DNA of 64,000 nucleotides from Dactylosporangium sucinum (GCF_014647515.1 NZ_BMPI01000029.1:69228-133227), one strand, 5' to 3'; shown: positions 23,800-33,050, counted from the first letter of the stretch. The notes: generated from the sequence alone by a model not told the origin. A program made the numbers and translations.

Positions 23800-24938
23800 G
23801 CGGGCTCCTCGTGGTACGGAATCGTCGCCAGCACCCGGAAACCACCCTCCGGCCGGGGACCGGCGCTGAACGTGCCGCCATACGCGGCGATCCGCTCCCG
23901 CATGCCGACCAGTCCGTGCCCACCGAGGCGCGGGCCAGGCGGCACGCCGCCCTCCGGCCGGCCGTCGTCGCACACCTCGACGCTCACCTCCCGCTCCTCC
24001 GCCGTCACACCCACCCGGCAACGCGTCGGCGCCGCGTGCTTCACCACGTTGGTCAGCGCCTCCTGCACGATGCGGTACACCGGAAGCTCCAGCGCGGCGG
24101 GTAATCGCTCGGTGTCCCGCAGCGTGACGTCGACCGTCACGCCGGCGGTCGCGGCCCGCCGGGTCAGCGCGGGCAGGGCGGCCATCCCGGGCGGTGCCGT
24201 CTCGGGCTCGCCTTCCCTGCGGAGCACCCCGAGCAGGTATCGCATCTCGGCCAGCGCACCCTTGCTGGTGGTCTCGATGACCCGCAGCGCGTCCCGCACC
24301 TCGTCGGGCCGCCGGTCGGCCACGTGCCCGGCCACGGCCGCCTTGATCGCGATGACGCCCATGCTGTGCGCGACGCTGTCGTGCAGCTCGCGGGCGATCC
24401 GCAACCGCTCCTCGGCGACCGCGCCGCGAGCCGCCTGCTCCGCGGCCCGCTGCGCGGACAGCCGCCGGTCGCGGACGATCTGCCCGGCCGTCCAGGCGCA
24501 GGCCAGCACCGCCGCGAGCAGGGCCAGCGCCTGCGGCCGGCCGATCCACCAGCCGGGCACGCCGCGCGGGCTGCCGACCGCGGTGAGCAGGCCCAGCCCG
24601 CCCAGGCTCGCCAGCACCGCGGTGACGGTGCGCACGCGGCGCGGCCGCGGGGTGACGGACGAGCAGTGGAACATCGCATATCCGGCGGCGGCGAACGGCA
24701 GCTGCGCCAGGTCCAGCATCGACCAGCCCAGCGACGCGGCGAGCACGACGCCGAACACCAGCCGCGGCCGGATCCGGACGGCCGCGATCGGCAGCGCGGC
24801 GGCGGCCGCCAGCAGCCCCCGGGCCCACGCCGCCGCGCCGTGCTGACCGGCGACCGCGGTCAGGACGAACGCGACCGCCGCGATCGCGGCGGCCAGGCCG
24901 TCGAGCGCGATCAGGAGGCGGCGGTGCATCTCGTCCAC
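23796..24938 (-). CDS. Sensor histidine kinase (HisKA_3, NarL-system type)
   Basis: This 380-residue membrane sensor has four to five hydrophobic helices in the first ~160 residues and no large extracellular domain. It then has the dimerisation/phosphoacceptor helix RIARELHDSVAHSMGVI and an HATPase_c domain (QEALTNVVKHA; GHGLVGMRERIAAYGG). GTG 24938 or ATG 24929 are both possible starts. Kinases of this form beside an ABC-2 exporter commonly sense cell-envelope-active compounds or membrane state. Confidence 0.88.
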   Translation of the reverse strand: MDEMHRRLLIALDGLAAAIAAVAFVLTAVAGQHGAAAWARGLLAAAAALPIAAVRIRPRLVFGVVLAASLGWSMLDLAQLPFAAAGYAMFHCSSVTPRPRRVRTVTAVLASLGGLGLLTAVGSPRGVPGWWIGRPQALALLAAVLACAWTAGQIVRDRRLSAQRAAEQAARGAVAEERLRIARELHDSVAHSMGVIAIKAAVAGHVADRRPDEVRDALRVIETTSKGALAEMRYLLGVLRREGEPETAPPGMAALPALTRRAATAGVTVDVTLRDTERLPAALELPVYRIVQEALTNVVKHAAPTRCRVGVTAEEREVSVEVCDDGRPEGGVPPGPRLGGHGLVGMRERIAAYGGTFSAGPRPEGGFRVLATIPYHEEPA

Positions 24939-25048
24939 CGCTTCACCGTATGCGGGGCGGTCGGGCCGCGCGTCGGACCACGGTAGGACTTCGGAAATCG
25001 GACCACGGTTGGATGTGCCGGGCGGCGCCGCCGGGCAGCCTTGGGCCC

Positions 25049-25750
25049 GTGATTGAGGTCCGCGAGGTTTCCAAGTGGTATGGCCGGATTCAGGCCGTCG
25101 ACGCGCTCACCTTCACCGTCCGCCCGGGACGCGTGACGGGGTTTCTCGGCCCGAACGGCGCCGGCAAGTCCACGACCATGCGCATGATCGTCGGCCTGGC
25201 CCGGCCGAGCGCCGGCGAGACCCGCGTCGGCGGCCGGCCGTATGAGGGGCTCACGCACCCGCTCACCCACGTCGGCGCGCTGCTGGAGGCCGACGCCCTG
25301 CACCCCGGCCGCACCGCGTCGGACCATCTGCTGTGGCTGGCCCAGAGCAACGGCATCGGCCGCACCAGGGTCCGCCAGGTGCTCGGCCAGCTCGGCCTCG
25401 ACGGGGTGGCCCGGCGGCGGGTCCGCGGCTTCTCCCTCGGCATGCGCCAGCGCCTGGGCCTCGCGGCGGCGCTGCTCGGCGACCCACCCGTCCTGCTGCT
25501 CGACGAGCCGGTCAACGGCCTCGACCCGGAGGGCGTGCGCTGGCTGCGCCAGCTGACGCGCTCCCTCGCCGCTGAGGGCCGCACGGTCTTCGTGTCCAGC
25601 CACCTCATGAGCGAGATGGCGATCACCGCCGACCACCTGATCGTTATCGGTCAAGGCCGTCTGCTGGCCGACGCGCCGCTCGCGTCGTTCGTCGGTGACG
25701 GGACGTCCCTCGAGGATGCATACCTTCGGCTGCAGGAGCGTGCCCGATGA
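25049..25750 (+). CDS. ABC-2 type transporter ATP-binding protein
   Basis: This 233-residue ATPase of the antibiotic/polyether exporter type has Walker A GPNGAGKSTTMRM, signature FSLGMRQRLGLAAALLG (the S-x-G-M-R-Q-R form), Walker B VLLLDEPVNGLDPEG and switch VSSHLMSEMA. It is coupled by a 4-bp overlap to the permease gene and is divergent from the kinase. GTG 25049 has a weak ribosome binding site. Confidence 0.9.
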   Translation: MIEVREVSKWYGRIQAVDALTFTVRPGRVTGFLGPNGAGKSTTMRMIVGLARPSAGETRVGGRPYEGLTHPLTHVGALLEADALHPGRTASDHLLWLAQSNGIGRTRVRQVLGQLGLDGVARRRVRGFSLGMRQRLGLAAALLGDPPVLLLDEPVNGLDPEGVRWLRQLTRSLAAEGRTVFVSSHLMSEMAITADHLIVIGQGRLLADAPLASFVGDGTSLEDAYLRLQERAR

Positions 25751-26487
25751 CCGCCGTGCTGCTGTCCGAGTGGACGAAGCTGCGCACGATCCGCTCCACG
25801 GTGTGGACCCTGGCGCTCACCTTCCTGATCAGTGTCGGTCTCGCGGCCGCCAGCGGGTTCTCCGTCCGCAACGCGTATGAGAGCGGCAACGCGGCGATGG
25901 TCCGCCCCGACTTCGACCCGGTCTATTCCGGCTTCGTGGGCCTGTTGTACGGCCAGCTGGCGCTCATCGCCTTCGGCGCCCTGCTGGTGACGAGCGAGTA
26001 CGGCACCGGGACCATGCGGGCGACGCTGGCCGCGGTCCCGCAGCGGGGCCGGGCATACGCGGGCAAACTGCTCGTCGGGTGCGCCGCCGCGCTGGTGGTC
26101 GCCGTGGCCACGGCGCTCGTGTCCTGGCCGGTCAACCAGGCCGGCCTGGGCCCCTACGGCACCTCGATGGCCGCGCCGGGCGTGCCCCGCGCGCTGGCCG
26201 GTGCGGCTGTCTATCTCACCCTGATCTGCGCGTTCTCGGCGGGCGTGGCCGCGATCCTGCGCAGCAGCGCGCTGACGCTGGGCATCCTGATCCCGCTGTT
26301 CTTCATCGTCGGCCCCATCCTGAGCCGCATCCCGGGCGTGTCCGCGGTCGCCCGCTACCTGCCCGACCAGGCGGGCCAGCGCATGATGGACACCACGAAC
26401 CCGTTACCGGACGCGCTGGTCCTGACGGCCTGGACGGCGGCCGCGGCGGGCGCGGGCTACGCACTGGTGCGCCACCGCGACGCCTGA
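25747..26487 (+). CDS. ABC-2 type transporter permease
   Basis: This 246-residue membrane protein has the common start SEWTKLRTIRSTVWTL and about six helices, with a conserved cytoplasmic stretch TSEYGTGTMRATLAAVPQRG typical of ABC-2 permeases. It forms an exporter with the ATPase upstream, probably controlled by the divergent two-component system. Confidence 0.88.
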   Translation: MTAVLLSEWTKLRTIRSTVWTLALTFLISVGLAAASGFSVRNAYESGNAAMVRPDFDPVYSGFVGLLYGQLALIAFGALLVTSEYGTGTMRATLAAVPQRGRAYAGKLLVGCAAALVVAVATALVSWPVNQAGLGPYGTSMAAPGVPRALAGAAVYLTLICAFSAGVAAILRSSALTLGILIPLFFIVGPILSRIPGVSAVARYLPDQAGQRMMDTTNPLPDALVLTAWTAAAAGAGYALVRHRDA

Positions 26488-26589
26488 GCCGACGCGGAAC
26501 CCCGCCACCGCCGATGCCGATGCCGACGCCGACGCGGAAGCTGGCGCTGACGCCGATGCCGGACGCTGATGCTGGCGTGGAACGCGGAC

Positions 26590-26680
26590 GCTGACGCGGA
26601 ACGCTGGCGCTGACGCGGAACGCTGGCGCTGACGCGGAACGCTGGCGCTGACGCGGAACGCTGGCGCTGACGCGGAACGC
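26590..26680 (+). repeat. 19-bp minisatellite
   Basis: The unit GCTGACGCGGAACGCTGGC occurs four times without error from 26590 to 26665, followed by 15 bp of a fifth copy. Degenerate related units extend back to about 26515. The period is not a multiple of three and no gene is credible here. The array fills most of the 312-bp gap between the ABC-2 permease and the TPR protein. Confidence 0.85.
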
Positions 26681-26799
26681 GTGGCCCGGGCGGCACGGGA
26701 AGCGGGCCGGACGGATGAGCCCGGCGGTGCCGCCGATCCCCACCATGGTGGACAGACCCGCCGCGGTTCGCCGCGGCCACGGGGAGGGAGCGGGCCACG

Positions 26800-29616
26800 G
26801 TGCGTCGCAGGTGGACGGCTCGACGGTGGACGGTGCTGCTGACCGGCGGCGGCGCCGCGGCCGGCATGGTCGCGATGGCGATCTTCGGCAACCAGGCGTA
26901 CGACAACGGCCGCCTCCAGTGGCTGTGGCTGGCCGGGGCGGCAGTGTCAGCCGCGGCCAGCGTGTGGATCGCCGCCCTGCAGCAGCGGGTGCCGCCCCGG
27001 GCGGCGCTCGCCGTCGTCGACGAGCGTGGCCGCCCCCGCCTGCTGTCCGAGGCGAGCCTCGCCGAGCTCGGCGTGCACCCCAACCGTTTCGACGCCGTCA
27101 GGGACGTGGCCCGCGACGTCGGTCCGGAAGCGGCGCCGTACGCGGCACGTGACGTCGATGAGGAGATCGTTGCCGCGCTCAGTTCGGCGGTCACGGTGGT
27201 GCTCGTGCACGGGGTCCGGCTCGCCGGGGCCAGCCGGAGCCTGGCCCACCACGCCCGGCGGCTGCTGCCTGGCCATCGGGTGCTGGTGTATCGGCCCGAC
27301 CCCGACGTCACCGTCCCGCAGCTGGTGGCGCACGCCTCCCGCTGGGCCGCCGACGCGCCCGGGGCGGTGCTGTGGCTCGACGCGCTCGACCCCGCCCAGG
27401 TCGCCCAGCTGGACGCCGCCGTGCTGAGCACGCTCCCAAGCGGGCTGCGGATCTGCGCGACCGCCGAGTCGACCCTGGTGACCGGCACGCAGGTCCCGGC
27501 CCGCGTCGCCGCGGCGCTGCGCGAGCACGCGACGCTGATCCGGCTGGCGCCGCTGTCGGAGACGGAACGCCAAGTGGTGCGGGACCTGCTGGCGTACCAG
27601 TCGATCGGTCCGGCCCTCGACGAGCCGGACCCGCCGCCGCTCGGCCGCCTGCTCGTCGCTCTCGACTCCATGGGCGACGATCTGCTGACCGGGAGCGAGG
27701 ACAGCCGGCACCGGCAGGCGCTGATCCGGGTGGTGACCGACTGGCAGCGCATCGGCCTGCCCGGCAGCCTCGACCGGAAGGTCCTGTTCGACCTGTACGG
27801 CCGCTGCTGGCGGCAGCTGACCGGCGCCGGCCCGGCCGCCCAGGTCTCCCGAAGCCGGTTCCGCGCCGCCCGCGCCTGGGCCGAGCGGCCCACCGACAGC
27901 CGCCCGTGGCTGATCGACGAGGTCGCCGGCGGGCACACCAGGCCGCATCCCCTGCTCGGCGTGCTCGCCGACGCGCCCGGCGACGGCTGGGAGACGACCG
28001 ACGCCGTCTGGGAGTACGCCGTCGAGACCCTCGCCGGCGCCGAGCGGGTCCGCGTGGCGCTCGGCGCCTACGACCGCGGCGACCACCGGCACACCCGCGA
28101 GCTGCTGGCGGGTGTCGACGACACCGGCCTCGACCCGGCCGACCGCAACACTCTGGCCAACGTGTTCTTCACCCTCGGCGTCGAGCTGTACCTCGCCGGC
28201 GACCTGGCCGGCGCCCGTCCTTGGTGGACTCGCGCCGCCGGCACCGGGCACCCGGACATCGCACCCGCGGCCATGGCCAACCTCGGCGAACTGGAACGCG
28301 TCGCAGGCACCACCGACGAGGCTCGTCGATGGTTCACCGCCGCGATCGAGACCCGGCATCGCGAATACGCGCCCAAGGCCATGTTCCAGCGCGCGAACCT
28401 GGAGCAGGCGCAGGGCCGGCCCGCCGACGCTCGCCGCTGGTGGCTGCGCACGCTCGACACCGGTCACCCGGACTACGCGCCGATGGCCATGGTCCGGTTG
28501 GGCGGTCTCGCCTCGGACCAGGGGCAGATCGATGAGACTCGTCGCTGGTTCCGGCGGGCCGCCGAGTCCGGGCACCGGGCCGCGGCATCGATCGCCATGA
28601 GCGACCTCGCCGTCCTGGAGAGGGAGCAGGGCAATGACGACGAGGCCCGGCGTTGGTGGGAGCGCACCGCCGGCACCGGTTACCCGGACGTGGCACCCCG
28701 CGCGATGCGCAATCTGGGCAACTGGTGGAAGGCGCGTGGGAACGCGGCCCAGGCCCGCCACTGGTGGGAGCGAGCCGTCGACACCGGCGATGCGGAGCAG
28801 GCGCCGGTGTGCATGTTCAACCTGGGTGTGCTGGAACGGGACCGGGGCGACGCGGGCGCGGCCCGCCGCTGGTTCATGGCCGCCGTCGGCACCGGCCACC
28901 CGGAGCAGGGGCCGAAGGCCATGATCAGCCTCGGTGGCCTGGAGTCGGACGAGCACGACCCGGACGAGGCCCGCCGCTGGTTCCTTCGTGCGGCGGAGAC
29001 CGGCGACCCCGAGCACGCGCCGCACGCCCTGTACAACCTCGGTGTCCTGGAGCGGGCGCGGCGGGACCTTCTCGAGGCGGAGCAGTGCTGGCTGCGTGCC
29101 GCGGCCACCGAGCACCCGGAGTTCGGCGCCAAGGCGATGCTGAATCTCGGCGCCGTCTGGCACCAGCGGGCGAACGTGCCCGAAGCCCGCCGGTGGTGGA
29201 CCCGCGCCGCCGGGACCGACCACGCGGAGGCAGCCGCGATCGCCATGCTCAACCTCGCCGTCCTCGAGGGCGAACAGGGCAACCCCGGGGCGGTCCGGCA
29301 CTGGCTGACCCGGGCCGCCGGCGGCAACCACCCCGAACTGGCCGCCAGAGCAATGCTGCAGCTCAGCGCGCTTGAGGTCGAACAGGGCGACGCGGACGAG
29401 GCCTACCGGTGGCTGGTGACGGCGGCCGAGCAGTCCGGTTCGACGCTGATCGCGGCGCAGGCCGCGGTCATTCTCGGCAACCTGGAGTACGGGCACGGCC
29501 GGGCGGCCGAGGCGGTCCGCTGGTACGAGCGGGCGGTGGCGTCCGAGCACCGTGGCATGGCGAACGAGGCCGCCGAGGGCCTCGAACGTATCCGGCGCGA
29601 GCTGGCCGGAGCGTAG
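26800..29616 (+). CDS. Membrane-anchored TPR-repeat protein with degenerate P-loop NTPase-like domain
   Basis: This is a 938-residue protein. Two hydrophobic helices lie near residues 12-30 and 40-60. Residues ~130-260 resemble actinobacterial NTPase/TPR proteins whose Walker A reads 'AGKS'. Here the segment is HGVRLAGASRSLAHHAR, with the lysine replaced by Ala, while the Walker B-like AVLWLDALDP is kept. From about residue 440 to the end there are about twelve near-identical 36-residue units of the form A-R-R-W-W-x-R-A-A-x-T-G-H-P-E-x-A-P-x-A-M-x-N-L-G, a TPR/Sel1-like solenoid for protein binding. GTG 26800 has GGAGGGAG upstream. The function is unknown; the architecture is seen in signalling and conflict-related proteins. 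Confidence 0.7.
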   Translation: MRRRWTARRWTVLLTGGGAAAGMVAMAIFGNQAYDNGRLQWLWLAGAAVSAAASVWIAALQQRVPPRAALAVVDERGRPRLLSEASLAELGVHPNRFDAVRDVARDVGPEAAPYAARDVDEEIVAALSSAVTVVLVHGVRLAGASRSLAHHARRLLPGHRVLVYRPDPDVTVPQLVAHASRWAADAPGAVLWLDALDPAQVAQLDAAVLSTLPSGLRICATAESTLVTGTQVPARVAAALREHATLIRLAPLSETERQVVRDLLAYQSIGPALDEPDPPPLGRLLVALDSMGDDLLTGSEDSRHRQALIRVVTDWQRIGLPGSLDRKVLFDLYGRCWRQLTGAGPAAQVSRSRFRAARAWAERPTDSRPWLIDEVAGGHTRPHPLLGVLADAPGDGWETTDAVWEYAVETLAGAERVRVALGAYDRGDHRHTRELLAGVDDTGLDPADRNTLANVFFTLGVELYLAGDLAGARPWWTRAAGTGHPDIAPAAMANLGELERVAGTTDEARRWFTAAIETRHREYAPKAMFQRANLEQAQGRPADARRWWLRTLDTGHPDYAPMAMVRLGGLASDQGQIDETRRWFRRAAESGHRAAASIAMSDLAVLEREQGNDDEARRWWERTAGTGYPDVAPRAMRNLGNWWKARGNAAQARHWWERAVDTGDAEQAPVCMFNLGVLERDRGDAGAARRWFMAAVGTGHPEQGPKAMISLGGLESDEHDPDEARRWFLRAAETGDPEHAPHALYNLGVLERARRDLLEAEQCWLRAAATEHPEFGAKAMLNLGAVWHQRANVPEARRWWTRAAGTDHAEAAAIAMLNLAVLEGEQGNPGAVRHWLTRAAGGNHPELAARAMLQLSALEVEQGDADEAYRWLVTAAEQSGSTLIAAQAAVILGNLEYGHGRAAEAVRWYERAVASEHRGMANEAAEGLERIRRELAGA

Positions 29617-29624
29617 GACCGAGC

Positions 29625-29985
29625 CTAGGCTCCGGCGGCGGCCGGGCGGCGGCGCTTGCGGACCTCGGTCCCGCGGTCCCAGACGAGCCGGTTGACGGCG
29701 TCCGATCCAGGGTGCCCGCCAGCTGCCCACGGGCTCGTCCCGCCGGGCGCGCTCGGCGGCGACGGCGGCGTCCAGGCCGTGGGTGTGCCAACGGACGGTC
29801 CCGTCGGGGGCGCCGCGCAACGGCAACTGCCGTCGCAGCTCGCGCGCGGCCTTGTAGGTGAACGGCGTGAGCAGGGCCGGCGCGGCCTCGGCGTCGAACG
29901 GGTTGGTGTGAAGGTGCGGCCGGTCGATGAGCACGATCGTCCCGGGCACGCGCTGGTAGGCCAGGCCCCACAGCAGCCGGCCCAC
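29625..29985 (-). pseudogene. Frameshifted fragment of an unknown protein
   Basis: Read leftward from GTG 29985, a plausible protein begins GRLLWGLAYQRVPGTIVLID and continues to about 29715 (TVRWHTHGLDAAVAAERARR). It then loses coherence, while a different frame gives a natural-looking end (DAVNRLVWDRGTEVRKRRR, stop at 29625). One small indel near 29700-29715 would join them into ~120 residues. The family is not recognised. It occupies the 449-bp gap between the TPR gene and the ECF41 sigma factor; nothing else is seen there. Confidence 0.4.
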
Positions 29986-30065
29986 CGGGGGCCGAGCCGT
30001 GAGACGCCGGTCACAGCCGGGGGGTGGCGCGTCACGTTCGGCCGGGCTGGATCGCTCTCAGGGCC

Positions 30066-30938
30066 ATGAGCGAACCCACCACGCAGGTGTTCAGTGACCA
30101 TCGGGAGCTGTTGTTCTCCGTGGTCTACAACATCCTCGGCAGTGTCGCCGACACCGAGGACGTCCTGCAGGAGACCTGGCTGGCCTGGACCGGGCGGAGC
30201 CCAGGGGGCGAACCCGTCGAGAACCCCCGTGCCTACCTGGTGCGCGTCGCCGTCAACCGGGCGCTCGCTCAGCAGGCGGCCATCAGCCGGCGGCGCGAGA
30301 CCTACGTCGGGCCGTGGCTGCCCGAGCCTATCGTGCGGCCGCTGGACCAGCGCATCGACGAGCAGGAGTCGGTGTCGATGGCCATGCTCGTGGTACTCGA
30401 GACGCTCACGCCGCTCGAGCGGGCCGTGTTCGTGCTGCACGAGGTGTTCGGGTACCCGCACACCGAGGTCGCCGACATCCTCGGGCGCAGCGCCGCCGCC
30501 GTGCGGCAGGTGGCGCACCGGGCGCGGGAGCACGTGCAGGCGCGGCGACCCCGGTTCGAGCCCGATCCGCGGGTGCAGCAGGAGGCGACCGAGCGGTTCC
30601 TGGCCGCGGCGCTCGGCGGGGACCTCGACGCGCTCATGGAGATCCTCGCGCCCGAGGTGACCCTCTGGGGCGACGGCGGCGGTCACGGGCAGGGGGCCGG
30701 CGGGCAGCGGCCGCTGCAGGGGCGGGACAGGGTCGCCCGGCTGATCGCGGGGCTCGCGTCCCGCTCCGGCGAGGGGCTCGACGTGCGGTACCGCAGCGTC
30801 AACGGCGAACCGTCGGCGCTGCTGTTCGCGGGGGACCTGCCCTACGCGGTCGTCACCCTCGACCTCACGCCGGACGGCCGGCACGTCAACGGCATCTATG
30901 TCGTCGCCAACCCCGACAAACTCACCAACGCCGACTAG
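30066..30938 (+). CDS. ECF41-family RNA polymerase sigma factor (SigJ-like)
   Basis: This 290-residue sigma factor has regions 2 (NILGSVADTEDVLQETWLAW) and 4 (LTPLERAVFVLHEVFGYPHTEVA) plus a C-terminal SnoaL-like extension. Three hallmarks of the ECF41 group are visible: the linker motif WLPEP, the extension motif DGGG (here DGGGH where DGGGK is usual), and the terminal NPDKL. In this group the extension takes the place of an anti-sigma factor. Its usual neighbour is a small carboxymuconolactone decarboxylase or oxidoreductase gene; here it is followed after 9 bp by an MMPL transporter. Confidence 0.9.
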   Translation: MSEPTTQVFSDHRELLFSVVYNILGSVADTEDVLQETWLAWTGRSPGGEPVENPRAYLVRVAVNRALAQQAAISRRRETYVGPWLPEPIVRPLDQRIDEQESVSMAMLVVLETLTPLERAVFVLHEVFGYPHTEVADILGRSAAAVRQVAHRAREHVQARRPRFEPDPRVQQEATERFLAAALGGDLDALMEILAPEVTLWGDGGGHGQGAGGQRPLQGRDRVARLIAGLASRSGEGLDVRYRSVNGEPSALLFAGDLPYAVVTLDLTPDGRHVNGIYVVANPDKLTNAD

Positions 30939-30947
30939 GAGCCGTCC

Positions 30948-33050
30948 ATGCGCATCGCAAAGTGGGTCGTCGTCGCCGTCTGGGTCGCCGTGCTGGTGCC
31001 GGCGCTGCTGCTGGCCGGCCGGCTCGGCGACGTGGAGGAGAACGACAACGCGGCGTGGCTGCCCGGCGACGCCGAGTCGACCGCGGTCGTCGAGCGGGCC
31101 GCGCGGTTCCAGCCGGCCGACACCGTGCCGGCCATCGTCGTCTACGACCGGCAGTCGGGGGTGACCGGCGCCGACCTCGCCAAGGCCCGCGCCGATGCCG
31201 AGGCGTTCACCCGCCTCGACGGCGTCGTGGGGCAGCCGCAGGGCCCGGTCGCGTCCGACGACGGCAAGGCCATCCAGACCGTCGTGCAGGTGCACAAGGA
31301 CAGCGAGGGCTGGGCCGGCATCGGCCGGATCGTCGACGCGATCACCGAGGTCGGCGAGGCGGACGCGAACGGGCTCGGCTTCCACGTCACCGGGCCGGCC
31401 GGCCAGGCGTCCGACTCGATCAAGGCGTTCAGCGGGGGCGGCGGGCTCACCGCCATCACCGCGGTGGTCGTCGTGGCGATCCTGCTGCTCACGTACCGCA
31501 GCCCGCTCCTACCGCTGCTGCCGCTGCTCACCGCCGGCGCCGCGCTGGTGACGTCGGAGGCGGTGATCTACCTGCTGGCCGAGCACGCCGGCCTGACCGT
31601 GAACACGCAGACGAGCTTCATCCTGACCGTGCTCGTCTTCGGCGCCGCGACGGACTACGCGTTGCTGCTCATCTCGCGGTACCGCGAGGAGCTCCGCCAC
31701 CACGAGGACCGCCACGAGGCGATGGCCAAGGCGCTGCGCCGCTCCGGTCCGGCGATCGTCGCCAGCGCCGCGACCGTCGCCGTGAGCCTGCTGCTGTTGC
31801 TGCTCGCCTCGCTCAACTCGACGCAGGGGCTCGGCCCGGCCTGCGCGATCGGCATCCTCGTCGGGCTGGTCGCCATGGTGACGCTCATGCCGGCGCTGCT
31901 GGTCAGCTGCGGCCGCTGGATCTTCTGGCCGATGAAGCCGGCGAAGCCAATGAACCCGGCGGAGCCGACGGAGCCGGTGGACGGAACCGCCAGGAGATGG
32001 ACGCGCATCGGCGCCGCGATCGAACGCCGGCCGCGCACCGTGTGGATCGGCACCGCCGTCGTCCTCGGCGCCATGGCGCTCGGCATGACGGCGCTCAAGG
32101 CCGACGGCCTGTCCGCCGCCGACCAGTTCACCGGCCGGCCGTCGACGGTCGTCGGCGGGGAGATCCAGGCGAGGCACTTCCCGGCCGGCTCGGGCGACCC
32201 GGTGTACGTGGTCGCGAACGCCGCGCAGGCGGAGCAGGTGCGGGCCGCGCTGGCCTCCGTGCCCGGGATCGCCGCGGTCGCCCCGCCGGTGGTGAAGGAC
32301 GGCGCCGCGTTGCTGCTCGCGGAGCTGCGGGACGATCCCAGCAGTACCGCTGCATCGAAAACGGTCGAACAAGCCCGTGCTGCCGTGCACCGCGTCGACG
32401 GGGCGCACGCGCAGGTCGGCGGCAACACGGCCGTCATGCTCGACACCCAGACGGCCGCCGCCCGCGACTCCCGGGTCATCATCCCGATCGTCCTGGTGAC
32501 GGTGTTCCTCATCCTCGCCGTGCTGCTGCGGGCGATCGTCGCCCCGCTGCTGCTCATGGCGACGGTGGTGCTGTCGTTCGCGGCCGCCCTGGGCGTGAGC
32601 GGACTGGTGTTCACGCACGTGTTCCACTTCGGCGGCGCGGAGGCGTCGTTCCCGCTGCTGACGTTCGTGTTCCTGGTCGCGCTCGGGATCGACTACAACA
32701 TCTTCCTGGTGACGCGGGTGCGCGAGGAGGCTCAGCGGCACGGCACCCGCCGCGGCGCGCTGACCGGCCTCTCGGCGACGGGCGGGGTGATCACCTCGGC
32801 CGGGCTGGTGCTGGCGGGCACGTTCGCGGCCATGGGCTCGCTGCCCCTGGTGTTCGCGGCGGAGCTCGGTTTCGCGGTGGCGTTCGGTGTACTGCTGGAC
32901 ACGCTGGTCGTCCGCTCGGTCCTCGTCACCGCGCTGACCCTCGACGTGGGCCACCGCATGTGGTGGCCCAGCCGGCTGGCCTCACCGGGTGAGGTACGCG
33001 AGCACCGCGAGCACCCGGCGGTGGGTGTCGTCGGAGTCCACCAGCCCTAG
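30948..33050 (+). CDS. MMPL/RND-family transporter
   Basis: This 700-residue protein has an RND-like layout in two halves. A first helix near the N-terminus is followed by a large extracellular loop, then five or six helices. That pattern repeats after a cytoplasmic linker rich in Pro/Lys/Met (about residues 330-345). Conserved segments include VFGAATDYALLLISRYREEL and the mirrored VALGIDYNIFLVTRVREE in the second half. Such proteins export lipids or hydrophobic molecules. It is probably co-transcribed with the ECF41 gene. The last ~25 residues are polar and lie antisense to the end of the convergent regulator gene, so they may be read-through sequence. Confidence 0.87.
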   Translation: MRIAKWVVVAVWVAVLVPALLLAGRLGDVEENDNAAWLPGDAESTAVVERAARFQPADTVPAIVVYDRQSGVTGADLAKARADAEAFTRLDGVVGQPQGPVASDDGKAIQTVVQVHKDSEGWAGIGRIVDAITEVGEADANGLGFHVTGPAGQASDSIKAFSGGGGLTAITAVVVVAILLLTYRSPLLPLLPLLTAGAALVTSEAVIYLLAEHAGLTVNTQTSFILTVLVFGAATDYALLLISRYREELRHHEDRHEAMAKALRRSGPAIVASAATVAVSLLLLLLASLNSTQGLGPACAIGILVGLVAMVTLMPALLVSCGRWIFWPMKPAKPMNPAEPTEPVDGTARRWTRIGAAIERRPRTVWIGTAVVLGAMALGMTALKADGLSAADQFTGRPSTVVGGEIQARHFPAGSGDPVYVVANAAQAEQVRAALASVPGIAAVAPPVVKDGAALLLAELRDDPSSTAASKTVEQARAAVHRVDGAHAQVGGNTAVMLDTQTAAARDSRVIIPIVLVTVFLILAVLLRAIVAPLLLMATVVLSFAAALGVSGLVFTHVFHFGGAEASFPLLTFVFLVALGIDYNIFLVTRVREEAQRHGTRRGALTGLSATGGVITSAGLVLAGTFAAMGSLPLVFAAELGFAVAFGVLLDTLVVRSVLVTALTLDVGHRMWWPSRLASPGEVREHREHPAVGVVGVHQP

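Noticed and set aside
26457..27938. Long leftward frame across the minisatellite and the start of the TPR gene.
   Set aside because: Its translation is Arg/Ser repeats from the 19-bp array and antisense of a well-supported gene.
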